6,510 bases of DNA from Bacteroidota bacterium (GTDB lineage: Bacteria > Bacteroidota > Bacteroidia > Flavobacteriales > Flavobacteriaceae): assembly GCA_022560715.1 (NCBI GenBank), contig JADFSQ010000115.1:1-6510 (forward strand), given 5' to 3'. Positions 1 through 5,774 of this stretch are shown here, piece after piece. The notes under the pieces were generated by a model that saw nothing but the letters and a program-made list of their open reading frames with translations, ran no database searches and was not told the origin of the DNA. Both the position numbers and the translations under genes were made by a program. The stretch's first letter is position 1, and each line of letters opens with the position of its first letter.

Positions 1-121
1 TAAGAGCCAAAAACTTGTTGCCTGTTTTTTTATTGTATTTAGGTGTAACTAATAAAATAGCAAAAAGTAAGCTTTGCCAAACAATAATGATGTGAATTAT
101 ATTTACAAATTCAAACGTCAT
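1..121 (-). CDS. N-terminus of a probable membrane-anchored AraC-family regulator (partial)
   Basis: An open frame starts at ATG 121-119 and runs off the left edge after 40 codons without a stop. It starts MTFEFVNIIHIIIVWQSLL and continues with a hydrophobic stretch to about residue 25, then a short basic loop (PKYNKKTGNK) and the beginning of another hydrophobic stretch. This pattern, a first membrane helix with a Q-S-L-L core, a Lys-rich loop and then N-K-F-L-A-L, resembles the start of flavobacterial proteins that join an N-terminal multi-helix membrane region to a C-terminal AraC-type DNA-binding domain. That domain lies outside the window, so the assignment rests on the first 40 residues only. 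The start codon shares one base with the stop of the upstream Rieske/ThDP gene (TAATG), so the two are almost certainly co-transcribed and probably translationally coupled. It could instead be another small membrane protein. Confidence 0.5.
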   Translation of the reverse strand, partial: MTFEFVNIIHIIIVWQSLLFAILLVTPKYNKKTGNKFLAL

Positions 122-2073
122 TAAATCAAGTTTACATCTGTCATAATTTCCAAAACTCCTGCATTTGGTTGTTTGTACAATTCCTTCATTGCAGTTTCTA
201 AATCATCTTGATTTTCCACGCGTTTTCCCCACGCACCACAGGATCGAGCGAACTCGGCAAAATTAGGATTTGATAAAGATGTTTTCCAAACATCTAATTG
301 TCCAGCGCGTTGTTCTTTCGATATTTTTCCGAGTTCATTATTATTTAAAATAATCAATTTTACAGGCATATTGTATTTTACAAGTGTTGTGATTTCTGCT
401 AAATATTGACACACGCCACCATCTCCAGCAACTGCAATTACAGGACGAGAATTGCCAACAGCAGCCCAAGCACCTATTGCAGCAGGTAAAGCAAAACCTA
501 TTGATCCTAAATAGCCAGACATTAAAAAATCTTGATTTGTAGGTTCAAAATAGCGACCAAAGGAGTATGCATTATTACCAACATCTACACACATCACAGC
601 ATTTTCGGGTGTGAGTTTATTCATTGTTTCAAAAACAACTATCGAACTAATACCTTTGTCAGAAGTTTCTAACAAGCGTTTTGCTTTTTCTACTTTCCAG
701 ATTTTCCAACGTTCTGCATTTTCTGGACGTTGGTCTATAGTATTTATATGCCCTTTTAATTCTGAATTGAATATATCTAATGTTCTAGATATTTCTCCCC
801 AAACGGCAACTTCTACTTGATGGAATTTACTCAAAGCCAATGGGTCAAAATCTATTTGAATGATTGGTTTTTTAGGGGTTATTCCTGTATGGTTAGAAAA
901 TGATGCGCCAAATACAATCAACAAATCGGCCTCATTCATAAACCAAGAAGCTATCGGTGTTCCGCTACGCCCTAAAACACCACCACCAAGCGGATGACTA
1001 TCTGCAATCAAACCTTTTCCTTTAAAGGTAGTAACCACAACGGCATTTAAGTTTTCAGCAAACTTAACTACAGATTTTTTATGTTCACGAGCTCCATGCC
1101 CTAAAATAATTACTGGACGTTTAGCATTTTTAATTAATCTTATAGCATCATTAACGGCTTCAATAGGAGGTGCAATTTCTAAAGATGTTATTCTGTTTTT
1201 CGGTGTTTGAGCTGTCTCATTTGGTTTTACTTTTTGTTCCTGAATTTCATCTGGAAAAGTGAGATGAGAAACATCTCTTTTTAGTAAAGCATGTTTTATA
1301 GCTAAGGACATAAGTTCAGCATGTTTACTATCCTTTTGAACACGATGGTTAAATTGAGCAACAGTACTAAAACCTTGTACTAAATCTACTTCTTGAAAAT
1401 TTCCTGTACCTACAACTTGAGTAGCAACTTGTCCTGTTAATGCTAAAAGTGGTGCTCGGTCTACTTTAGCATCCCACATTCCTGTATACATATTTGTAGC
1501 GCCAGGACCAGCAATAGAAAAACATGCAGCAGGTTTTCCTGTGAGTTTTCCGTAGGCTGAAGCAGCAAATGCAGCTGCGCCTTCATGCCGAATACCATAA
1601 AAATTCAAGTTTCCTTTTTCTTCCTGTCTACGCATTGCATCTGCAAAACCTAAATTGGAATGACCAACCATTCCGAAGACTTTGGTAACTCCCCAATTTA
1701 TCATGGTTTCTACCATAATATCAGAAACCGTTGTTTCATGTGCTACTTCCTTTTCAACACCAACAAAAATAGCATCATTTTCTTCTTTTACAGGAAATGT
1801 TTGGACACCATCATCATATCCTGGAGGGTTTCCAGTACAAGGGTCAAAATCCCAACCATGCCATGGACAGCGCAATAATCCGTTTTCTATAGAGCCTTCG
1901 CCTAATGGTCCTCCTTGATGTGGGCAGCGATTATCTAATGCCGAAAATTTGCCTTTAAAATGTGTAAGGCAAATGCCTTTATGGTTTGCAGTAACTGTTT
2001 TCACACGTCCTTCGGGTAGTTCGTTTTTGTTACTTAATACTTTGTACCAAATTATTTTTTTTGAAATTTCCAT
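121..2073 (-). CDS. Rieske 2Fe-2S domain fused to a pyruvate oxidase/acetolactate synthase-type ThDP enzyme
   Basis: The 650-residue protein has two parts. Residues about 8-106 form a Rieske domain with both cluster motifs intact: C50-P-H52 and C69-P-W-H72, the latter in CPWHGWDFDP. From about 113 to the end is a thiamine-diphosphate enzyme of the POX/ALS family. Its N-terminal domain has the catalytic Glu in RHEGAAAFAASAYGKLTG (E164) and AGPGATN. The central domain spans roughly 310-440, with LGRSGT. The C-terminal domain has the ThDP/Mg motif GDG (550-552) followed by NNN (577-579). Family knowledge suggests decarboxylation of a 2-oxo acid such as pyruvate, with electrons passing to an acceptor; the Rieske centre could serve as an electron relay. 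Substrate and FAD use cannot be read from the sequence. There is no signal peptide, so it is cytoplasmic, and the long C-terminal membrane-binding tail of E. coli PoxB is not evident. The ATG at 2073 is chosen because the Rieske strands begin right after it. The gene overlaps the downstream regulator by one base. Confidence 0.9.
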   Translation of the reverse strand: MEISKKIIWYKVLSNKNELPEGRVKTVTANHKGICLTHFKGKFSALDNRCPHQGGPLGEGSIENGLLRCPWHGWDFDPCTGNPPGYDDGVQTFPVKEENDAIFVGVEKEVAHETTVSDIMVETMINWGVTKVFGMVGHSNLGFADAMRRQEEKGNLNFYGIRHEGAAAFAASAYGKLTGKPAACFSIAGPGATNMYTGMWDAKVDRAPLLALTGQVATQVVGTGNFQEVDLVQGFSTVAQFNHRVQKDSKHAELMSLAIKHALLKRDVSHLTFPDEIQEQKVKPNETAQTPKNRITSLEIAPPIEAVNDAIRLIKNAKRPVIILGHGAREHKKSVVKFAENLNAVVVTTFKGKGLIADSHPLGGGVLGRSGTPIASWFMNEADLLIVFGASFSNHTGITPKKPIIQIDFDPLALSKFHQVEVAVWGEISRTLDIFNSELKGHINTIDQRPENAERWKIWKVEKAKRLLETSDKGISSIVVFETMNKLTPENAVMCVDVGNNAYSFGRYFEPTNQDFLMSGYLGSIGFALPAAIGAWAAVGNSRPVIAVAGDGGVCQYLAEITTLVKYNMPVKLIILNNNELGKISKEQRAGQLDVWKTSLSNPNFAEFARSCGAWGKRVENQDDLETAMKELYKQPNAGVLEIMTDVNLI

Positions 2074-2129
2074 GTTAAGATTTTATTTTAAGCGTAATTA
2101 ATACCAATTAATTTATATCTGTATTGAAA

Positions 2130-2146
2130 ATAGATAGACCATCTAT
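2130..2146. other. Small inverted repeat upstream of the Rieske/ThDP gene
   Basis: ATAGAT and ATCTAT face each other across a 5-nt spacer (AGACC), 57 nt upstream of the ATG of the Rieske/ThDP gene. The position would suit an operator for that gene. Six-base arms in such AT-rich DNA can arise by chance, so this is weak. I see no other convincing signal, and no convincing promoter with both boxes, between 2074 and 2230. Confidence 0.2.
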
Positions 2147-2230
2147 GTTGAATTTTATAATCGTTATTAAATATTAGTTTGCTCCCACTAAATTACAACC
2201 TTTGAGCGAAAAATAATTATAAATGAAAGA

Positions 2231-2371
2231 GAACTTGAATTTGCGTTAAGGATGGAAATGGCATCCTTTTTTATTATAAAAAAATGAAAGGGTTTTGAAA
2301 TAAGTTGAGAATAAAAAAGATATAATGTACAGCCTGCCCGTTTTAGGAATTAAAACGGAACGTCCTAAAAC
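2231..2371 (+). ncRNA. Candidate structured intergenic RNA element of flavobacterial type
   Basis: Several structures sit between the deoxynucleoside kinase stop and the Rieske/ThDP start. The first is a 7-bp hairpin AAGGATG/CATCCTT (2248-2254 with 2262-2268) followed by a short T run to 2272. Alternatively, CTTTTTT (2266-2272) can pair with AAAAAAG (2313-2319), closing a larger domain. The element then continues through ACAGCCTGCCCG to an 8-bp hairpin at 2338-2358. No plus-strand gene lies upstream that the first hairpin could terminate, which favours a self-contained element. The layout (GGAT-hairpin, T run, A run, GATATA, ACAGCC, C-rich hairpin, AACG) resembles from memory a sequence recurring between genes in many flavobacteria, possibly the Rfam Flavo-1 motif. 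I cannot verify this. Strand and ends are approximate. Confidence 0.35.
2338..2371. other. Two mutually exclusive hairpins over the deoxynucleoside kinase stop codon
   Basis: CCGTTTTA (2338-2345) pairs perfectly with TAAAACGG (2351-2358) across a 5-nt loop. The overlapping GTTTTAGGA (2340-2348) pairs perfectly with TCCTAAAAC (2363-2371) across a 14-nt loop. The two pairings share the same left arm, so only one can form at a time. The second includes the TAG stop of the kinase gene (2367-2365 on the minus strand). Neither is followed by a U tract on the minus strand, so this is not a standard terminator for that gene. It may stabilise the mRNA 3' end or belong to the plus-strand element described at 2231-2371. 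Confidence 0.5.
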
Positions 2372-2979
2372 AAACCATGAATTTCGGCATCAATCTTTGT
2401 GATAATTAAACCTAAATCTTCAGGGTTTTTAACGAAATCTAAAGGGTCGACATCTATAATAAGTAAATTCCCTTTATCGTAATTAGAAATCCAGGCTTCG
2501 TAACGTTCGTTTAATCGGCTTAAATATTCAATAGAAATAGAATTTTCGTAATCTCGTCCACGCTTGTGTATTTGAGACACTAAATTAGAGATTGAACTGC
2601 GTAAATAAATCAGCAAATCTGGTCCTTCAACAAAAGATTCCATAAGGTCGAAAAGCGATTTGTAGTTTTCGAAATCACGATTGGTCATCAAGCCCATTGC
2701 ATGAAGGTTTGGAGCAAAAATATGTGCATCCTCGTAAATAGTACGATCTTGAATAATGTCTTTTCCGCTTTCACGAATTAGAGACACCTGACGAAAACGA
2801 CTGTTTAAAAAATAGACTTGCAGATTGAAACTCCAACGTTCCATTTGGTTGTAAAAATCGTCGAGATATGGATTATCTACAACGTCCTCAAGTTGTGCTT
2901 CCCACTTATAGTGTTTTGAGAGCAATTTTGTAAGCGTAGTTTTTCCTGCGCCAATATTTCCGGCAATAGCAATATGCAT
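2365..2979 (-). CDS. Deoxynucleoside kinase (dNK family)
   Basis: This 204-residue protein has the usual length for bacterial dNK-family kinases, which phosphorylate deoxynucleosides at the 5' position for nucleotide salvage in the cytoplasm. It starts MHIAIAGNIGAGKTTLTKLL, giving a P-loop at residues 7-14 (GNIGAGKT). E31 is in the position of the family's catalytic base after the second strand. DRTIYED at 78-84 is the conserved DR[ST] motif. The basic lid (IHKRGRDYE, K139, R140, R142) contacts ATP phosphates. Which base it prefers (deoxyadenosine, deoxyguanosine or a pyrimidine) cannot be told; bacterial relatives of this size are often dAdo/dGuo kinases. The start lies 4 nt after the stop of the secreted-protein gene, so the two form an operon. 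There is no Shine-Dalgarno sequence, as is normal in Bacteroidota. The stop lies inside a hairpin. Confidence 0.9.
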   Translation of the reverse strand: MHIAIAGNIGAGKTTLTKLLSKHYKWEAQLEDVVDNPYLDDFYNQMERWSFNLQVYFLNSRFRQVSLIRESGKDIIQDRTIYEDAHIFAPNLHAMGLMTNRDFENYKSLFDLMESFVEGPDLLIYLRSSISNLVSQIHKRGRDYENSISIEYLSRLNERYEAWISNYDKGNLLIIDVDPLDFVKNPEDLGLIITKIDAEIHGLF

Positions 2980-2983
2980 AATG

Positions 2984-3766
2984 TTAATTAATTTTTAGTC
3001 GGTATTGATAAAGAAATTCATCGTCGTAAATATACACCGTTTCGTTGGTTACAAAAAACTGTTTTATTAACAATTTCGGAATTTTAAGTTCTAAAAATAT
3101 TTCAGTGTCTTTTGCCAGATAAAACAGTTGATTTTCTTTTTGAAGAACTAAATTTCCATTGGTTTGAATAAGTTTTGTAAAGCCTGTATTTTTAATTTTA
3201 GATAGTAGGCTTCCTACATAATTGTAGCTATATAAATAGTCTTTAGTTAGTAGCCAAGAAAAATTATAATTGCTTGTTAAATCTATAACTTCGCTTTGTA
3301 TTGGTAACGCTTTAATTCGAGTTACATTAGCTCTGTAATCGTAATTTTCTAATTGTTGGGTTGTTTGATTAAACAACCAGATAGTATTTTCTATTCCTGT
3401 AGTTATATGTGTAATATCTTTAAACGGTTGAATAGTATTAAAATCTAATTTAAACATTTCGGATAATCGATTATCTAAAATGATAACAGTGTTAAAAGCT
3501 TTATAAAAAAGATTGATTTTTAAAGGGTTAAAAATATTTACAGTAGAAATATAACCCAATTGAATATTGCTATAAGTAGAAATAATGTTACTTTTTTGTT
3601 TTTTAACTAATTCGGTATTTTTTAAATAATAAAAGTTCTCAAAATTATCTACGCCAATAATAACTTCTGCATTAATTTTGGTTTTGTTTACAAAAGTAGT
3701 TTCTATGCTTTGTTGAGCAAATGCAAAAAAAGGCAATAAAAACAGTATGTATTTTGTGTGTTTCAT
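2984..3766 (-). CDS. Secreted protein of unknown function, probably a beta-propeller
   Basis: I do not recognise a named family. I place the start at ATG 3766, which gives 260 residues. It begins with a textbook signal peptide: KHTK, a hydrophobic core ILFLLPFFAFA, then QQ, with probable cleavage after AFA. An ATG nine codons upstream (3793) would put hydrophobic residues and an acidic one before the basic segment and is less likely. There is no lipobox Cys. The mature part shows spaced similar units rich in Tyr/Trp/Leu, such as DNFENFYYLKNTELVKK, ENTIWLFNQTTQQLENYDY, FSWLLTKDYLYSYNY and ETVYIYDDEFLYQYRL. Such units look like blades of a beta-propeller. The protein is expected in the periplasm or at the cell surface. 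It is 4 nt from the deoxynucleoside kinase gene. Without the ATPase insertion it would lie directly behind the response regulator, so a link to the two-component pathway is possible but unproven. Confidence 0.7.
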   Translation of the reverse strand: MKHTKYILFLLPFFAFAQQSIETTFVNKTKINAEVIIGVDNFENFYYLKNTELVKKQKSNIISTYSNIQLGYISTVNIFNPLKINLFYKAFNTVIILDNRLSEMFKLDFNTIQPFKDITHITTGIENTIWLFNQTTQQLENYDYRANVTRIKALPIQSEVIDLTSNYNFSWLLTKDYLYSYNYVGSLLSKIKNTGFTKLIQTNGNLVLQKENQLFYLAKDTEIFLELKIPKLLIKQFFVTNETVYIYDDEFLYQYRLKIN

Positions 3767-3796
3767 TTCAAGACAGAAAAGTACAAAAATCAAATC

Positions 3797-3872
3797 GTTT
3801 TTAGCAAATTAATTTATAGACAAATCCACGAACATTTACAATTTGAATGGTTTCATTAAGTTTTAGTTTTTT
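3797..3872. repeat. Left copy of a 76-bp direct repeat flanking the ATPase gene
   Basis: By hand alignment this copy matches 5087-5162 without gaps at a fixed offset of 1290 bp. There are 69 identities in 76; the differences are at 3802, 3804, 3819, 3820, 3849, 3850 and 3857. The core 3805-3872 has 63/68 identities. Similarity stops sharply on the right at 3873. The right copy is the 3' end of the response regulator gene. The two copies bracket the plus-strand ATPase gene and its upstream region. Confidence 0.9.
3801..3872 (-). pseudogene. Orphan 3' end of a response regulator gene
   Basis: Read on the minus strand, this stretch encodes KKLKLNETIQIVNVRGFVYK followed by LIC and a TAA stop. 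The intact response regulator ends KKLKLDESIQIVNVRGFGYK, LIC, TGA. The changes are Asp to Asn, Ser to Thr and Gly to Val, plus a synonymous Cys codon and a different stop codon. Upstream on the minus strand (above 3872) the similarity ends and the frame meets a stop within two codons, so no gene remains. The Gly to Val change hits the conserved RGFGY of the OmpR winged-helix C-terminal hairpin, as expected of a tail no longer under selection. It is best read as the displaced former end of the regulator gene, or as the end of a close paralogue. Confidence 0.8.
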
Positions 3873-3883
3873 TAATTATTTCA

Positions 3884-3914
3884 TGTAAATTGGGAGTTAT
3901 ATTCCCAAATTACA
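3884..3914. promoter_or_regulatory. Palindromic site upstream of the ATPase gene (candidate operator)
   Basis: TGTAAATTGGGA (3884-3895) and TCCCAAATTACA (3903-3914) form an inverted repeat with 11 of 12 positions paired and a 7-nt centre. It lies 21 nt before the proposed ATG of the ATPase gene, inside the unique segment that the flanking repeats enclose, so it appears to have arrived with that gene. The length and symmetry fit a dimeric DNA-binding protein, perhaps the ATPase itself, which has a helix-turn-helix-like segment. It could also form an RNA hairpin in a leader, or mark an end of the inserted segment. Confidence 0.5.
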
Positions 3915-3935
3915 AAATATTTATTATATTTGTGT

Positions 3936-5087
3936 ATGCTAAATAGAATAATAGAATCCAAATTATTAGAAATGGCTACTAAGTTTCCTGTTATAGCCAT
4001 TACAGGGCCAAGACAATCTGGAAAAACTACATTGTGTAAAAAACTATTCAAGGACTATCGTTATGTGTCTTTAGAAAACCCTGATAATAAGGAATTTGCA
4101 CTGTCAGACCCAAAAGGGTTTTTAGAAGAATATAATGACAATGTAATTATAGATGAGGTTCAAAATGCACCCGAATTATTTTCTTACATTCAAGGTATTG
4201 TAGATGAAAGTAAAAAAACTGGACAATATATTTTAACAGGTTCTCAAAACTTTTTACTGTTGGAAAAAATTAGTCAAACCTTGGCCGGAAGAATTTATAT
4301 TTATCATTTGTTACCTTTTAGTTATTCTGAATTAAATGTAAAATACAAACAAGTGCTTTTAACACATATATTTAAAGGAGGTTATCCTAGGATTTATGAT
4401 AAAGACATCCATCCATCAGATTTTTTTCCGTCTTATATTCAAACGTATTTAGAACGTGATGTAAGAACTATTTTAAATATAAAAGACATCAATAAATTTG
4501 GAATGTTTGTGAAAATTTGTGCTGGTAGAATAGGGCAAATTTTTAATTCGTCTAATATTGCGAATGAATTAGGTATTGACCATAAAACAGTTATAAGTTG
4601 GCTGTCCATACTTGAAGCAAGTTTTATTGTTTATAGGTTACAACCTTGGCATACAAATTTTAATAAACGTACTATAAAATCACCAAAAATATATTTTTAC
4701 GATACAGGATTAGCTTGTTATTTATTAGGGTTAAAAAAAGAGAGTGAATTAAAGCTACATTTTGCAAAAGGCTCATTATTTGAGAATTATGTAATTACAG
4801 AACATTTAAAAAACAGATTAAATATTGGGCTTCAATTATCATCTTATTTTTGGAGAGATAGTAGTGGGAATGAAATAGATCTGTTAGTAGAAGAAGCAAA
4901 AACCCTAAAAATTGTAGAAATTAAATCTGGAAAAACCATTAAAACAGATTTTTTTAAAGGCTTAAATAAATTTGAAAAATTAGCCAATAATTTTATAGTT
5001 AAAAAATTGCTTGTTTATGGTGGTAATGAATCTCAAAAGAGAAGCCATGTACAGATTTTGTCATGGAAAGATGTAAAACAAATATAG
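3936..5087 (+). CDS. AAA ATPase with AAA_14 and DUF4143 domains
   Basis: From ATG 3936 the protein has 383 residues, typical for this family. It begins with the family-like LNRIIESKLLEMATKFPVI before Walker A GPRQSGKT (24-31). Walker B is VIIDEVQ (70-76) and a sensor-like LTGSQN follows (100-105). The family's YLERDVR motif comes after the ATPase core, then a helix-turn-helix-like stretch (SSNIANELGIDHKTVISWL). The C-terminal DUF4143 region has EIDLLVEE followed by VEIKSG: D315, E328 and K330 resemble the D...ExK pattern of PD-(D/E)XK nuclease folds. These ATPases are common, often multicopy, and of unknown function; roles in mobile elements or stress have been proposed. A TTG start at 3930 would add two residues and is less likely. 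It is the only plus-strand gene here, ends 3 nt from the convergent response regulator stop, and is visibly AT-rich. It is flanked by direct repeats, suggesting insertion. Confidence 0.9.
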   Translation: MLNRIIESKLLEMATKFPVIAITGPRQSGKTTLCKKLFKDYRYVSLENPDNKEFALSDPKGFLEEYNDNVIIDEVQNAPELFSYIQGIVDESKKTGQYILTGSQNFLLLEKISQTLAGRIYIYHLLPFSYSELNVKYKQVLLTHIFKGGYPRIYDKDIHPSDFFPSYIQTYLERDVRTILNIKDINKFGMFVKICAGRIGQIFNSSNIANELGIDHKTVISWLSILEASFIVYRLQPWHTNFNKRTIKSPKIYFYDTGLACYLLGLKKESELKLHFAKGSLFENYVITEHLKNRLNIGLQLSSYFWRDSSGNEIDLLVEEAKTLKIVEIKSGKTIKTDFFKGLNKFEKLANNFIVKKLLVYGGNESQKRSHVQILSWKDVKQI

Positions 5088-5162
5088 TTTTCAACAAATT
5101 AATTTATACCCAAATCCACGAACATTTACAATTTGAATACTTTCATCAAGTTTTAGTTTTTT
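5087..5162. repeat. Right copy of the 76-bp direct repeat, within the response regulator 3' end
   Basis: This copy pairs with 3797-3872. It covers the last 24 codons of the response regulator gene including its stop, and then a few bases beyond, into the last base of the ATPase stop codon. The match past the stop codon (GTTTT at 5087-5091 against 3797-3801) is short, so the left boundary of the repeat is uncertain by a few bases. The right boundary at 5162 is sharp. Confidence 0.9.
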
Positions 5163-5774
5163 ACGAAGTTTAGTGATAAAGACATCCATACTGCGAGCGT
5201 TGAAAAAATCGTCATTTCCCCAGAGTTTATTCAGAATAAGTGAACGTTCCAAAACCTCATTTTTATTTTTTATTAAATGGAAAAGTAAATGGGCTTCGCG
5301 ATGGGTAAGTTGTTCAGATTTTTCTTCTTTAAATTGCAATGTTTGTCTTGGAAAATTGAACGTAAAAGAACCTATTTTTAAGACTTCAGATGTTTTTTGA
5401 AGTTTGCTTCTGTTTAACAAGCTGTTAATTCTTACAATAAGCTCTTCCATACTAAAAGGCTTTTTTAAATAATCGTTACCACCAATAGTAAAACCTTCTA
5501 CAACATCTTGTGTTTGCGATTTTGCAGTTAAAAAGATAATAGGAATGGAATTGTCCTCCATTCTAATTTCTTTAGCCAAGGTAAATCCATCTTTTTTGGG
5601 CATCATAACATCCAATATCAATAACTTAGGTTGTTCTTTTTTATAAACAGTATATGCACTTTCGCCATTTTCGCATAGCAATACTTTAAAACCTCGTGTT
5701 TCCAGACTTTCTTTTATAATGAGCCCTAAAGCAGGTTCGTCTTCGGCTAATAATATGGTGGTTTTAGAAGTCAT
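5091..5774 (-). CDS. OmpR-family DNA-binding response regulator (RprY-like)
   Basis: The protein has 227 residues, a normal length for this family. The receiver domain (about 5-120) has the acidic pair E11-D12, the phospho-acceptor D55 in LLILDVMMPKKDG, T83 in IIFLTAKS and K105 in YLKKPF, so all the phosphorylation residues are present. The winged-helix DNA-binding domain (about 128-227) has LTHREAHLL, the recognition helix region SMDVFITKLRKKL and the closing hairpin VNVRGFGYKL. It should be phosphorylated by the kinase encoded just upstream and act as a transcription factor in the cytoplasm. The start ATG overlaps the end of the kinase gene by 11 nt, so the pair is co-translated. The last 24 codons are duplicated at 3801-3872, so this gene may carry a replacement 3' end supplied by an insertion. 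The targets are unknown. Confidence 0.93.
   Translation of the reverse strand: MTSKTTILLAEDEPALGLIIKESLETRGFKVLLCENGESAYTVYKKEQPKLLILDVMMPKKDGFTLAKEIRMEDNSIPIIFLTAKSQTQDVVEGFTIGGNDYLKKPFSMEELIVRINSLLNRSKLQKTSEVLKIGSFTFNFPRQTLQFKEEKSEQLTHREAHLLFHLIKNKNEVLERSLILNKLWGNDDFFNARSMDVFITKLRKKLKLDESIQIVNVRGFGYKLIC

Noticed and set aside
611..1918. Plus-strand open frames inside the Rieske/ThDP gene (611-820, 1660-1878, 1682-1918)
   Set aside because: They are antisense to a gene with intact, well-placed catalytic motifs, and their translations show no recognisable domain.
2248..2272. Hairpin plus T run as an ordinary rho-independent terminator
   Set aside because: It is oriented for the plus strand, where no gene precedes it, and in the minus direction it lacks a good U tract after the stem. 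It is better explained as part of a structured element.
3767..3793. Upstream ATG (3793) as the start of the secreted-protein gene, adding nine residues
   Set aside because: It would put MIFVLFCLE in front of a standard signal peptide (MKHTK then a hydrophobic core). The internal ATG at 3766 gives a normal secretion signal.
3925..3932. TATATTTG just before the ATPase gene, matching the Bacteroidota -7 box TAnnTTTG
   Set aside because: Transcription from it would begin at or inside the proposed ATG (3936), and no TTTG -33 box sits at the right distance. Homology-like residues upstream of the next ATG (3972) support the earlier start, so the match is probably chance in AT-rich DNA.
3936..5087. 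ATPase gene as the ATPase subunit of an IS21-type transposon or a toxin-antitoxin system
   Set aside because: No transposase, terminal inverted repeats or small partner gene is present, and the domain pattern (AAA_14 plus DUF4143) is not that of IstB.
5173..5400. Plus-strand open frame inside the response regulator gene
   Set aside because: It is a shadow of the winged-helix coding region with no domain of its own.
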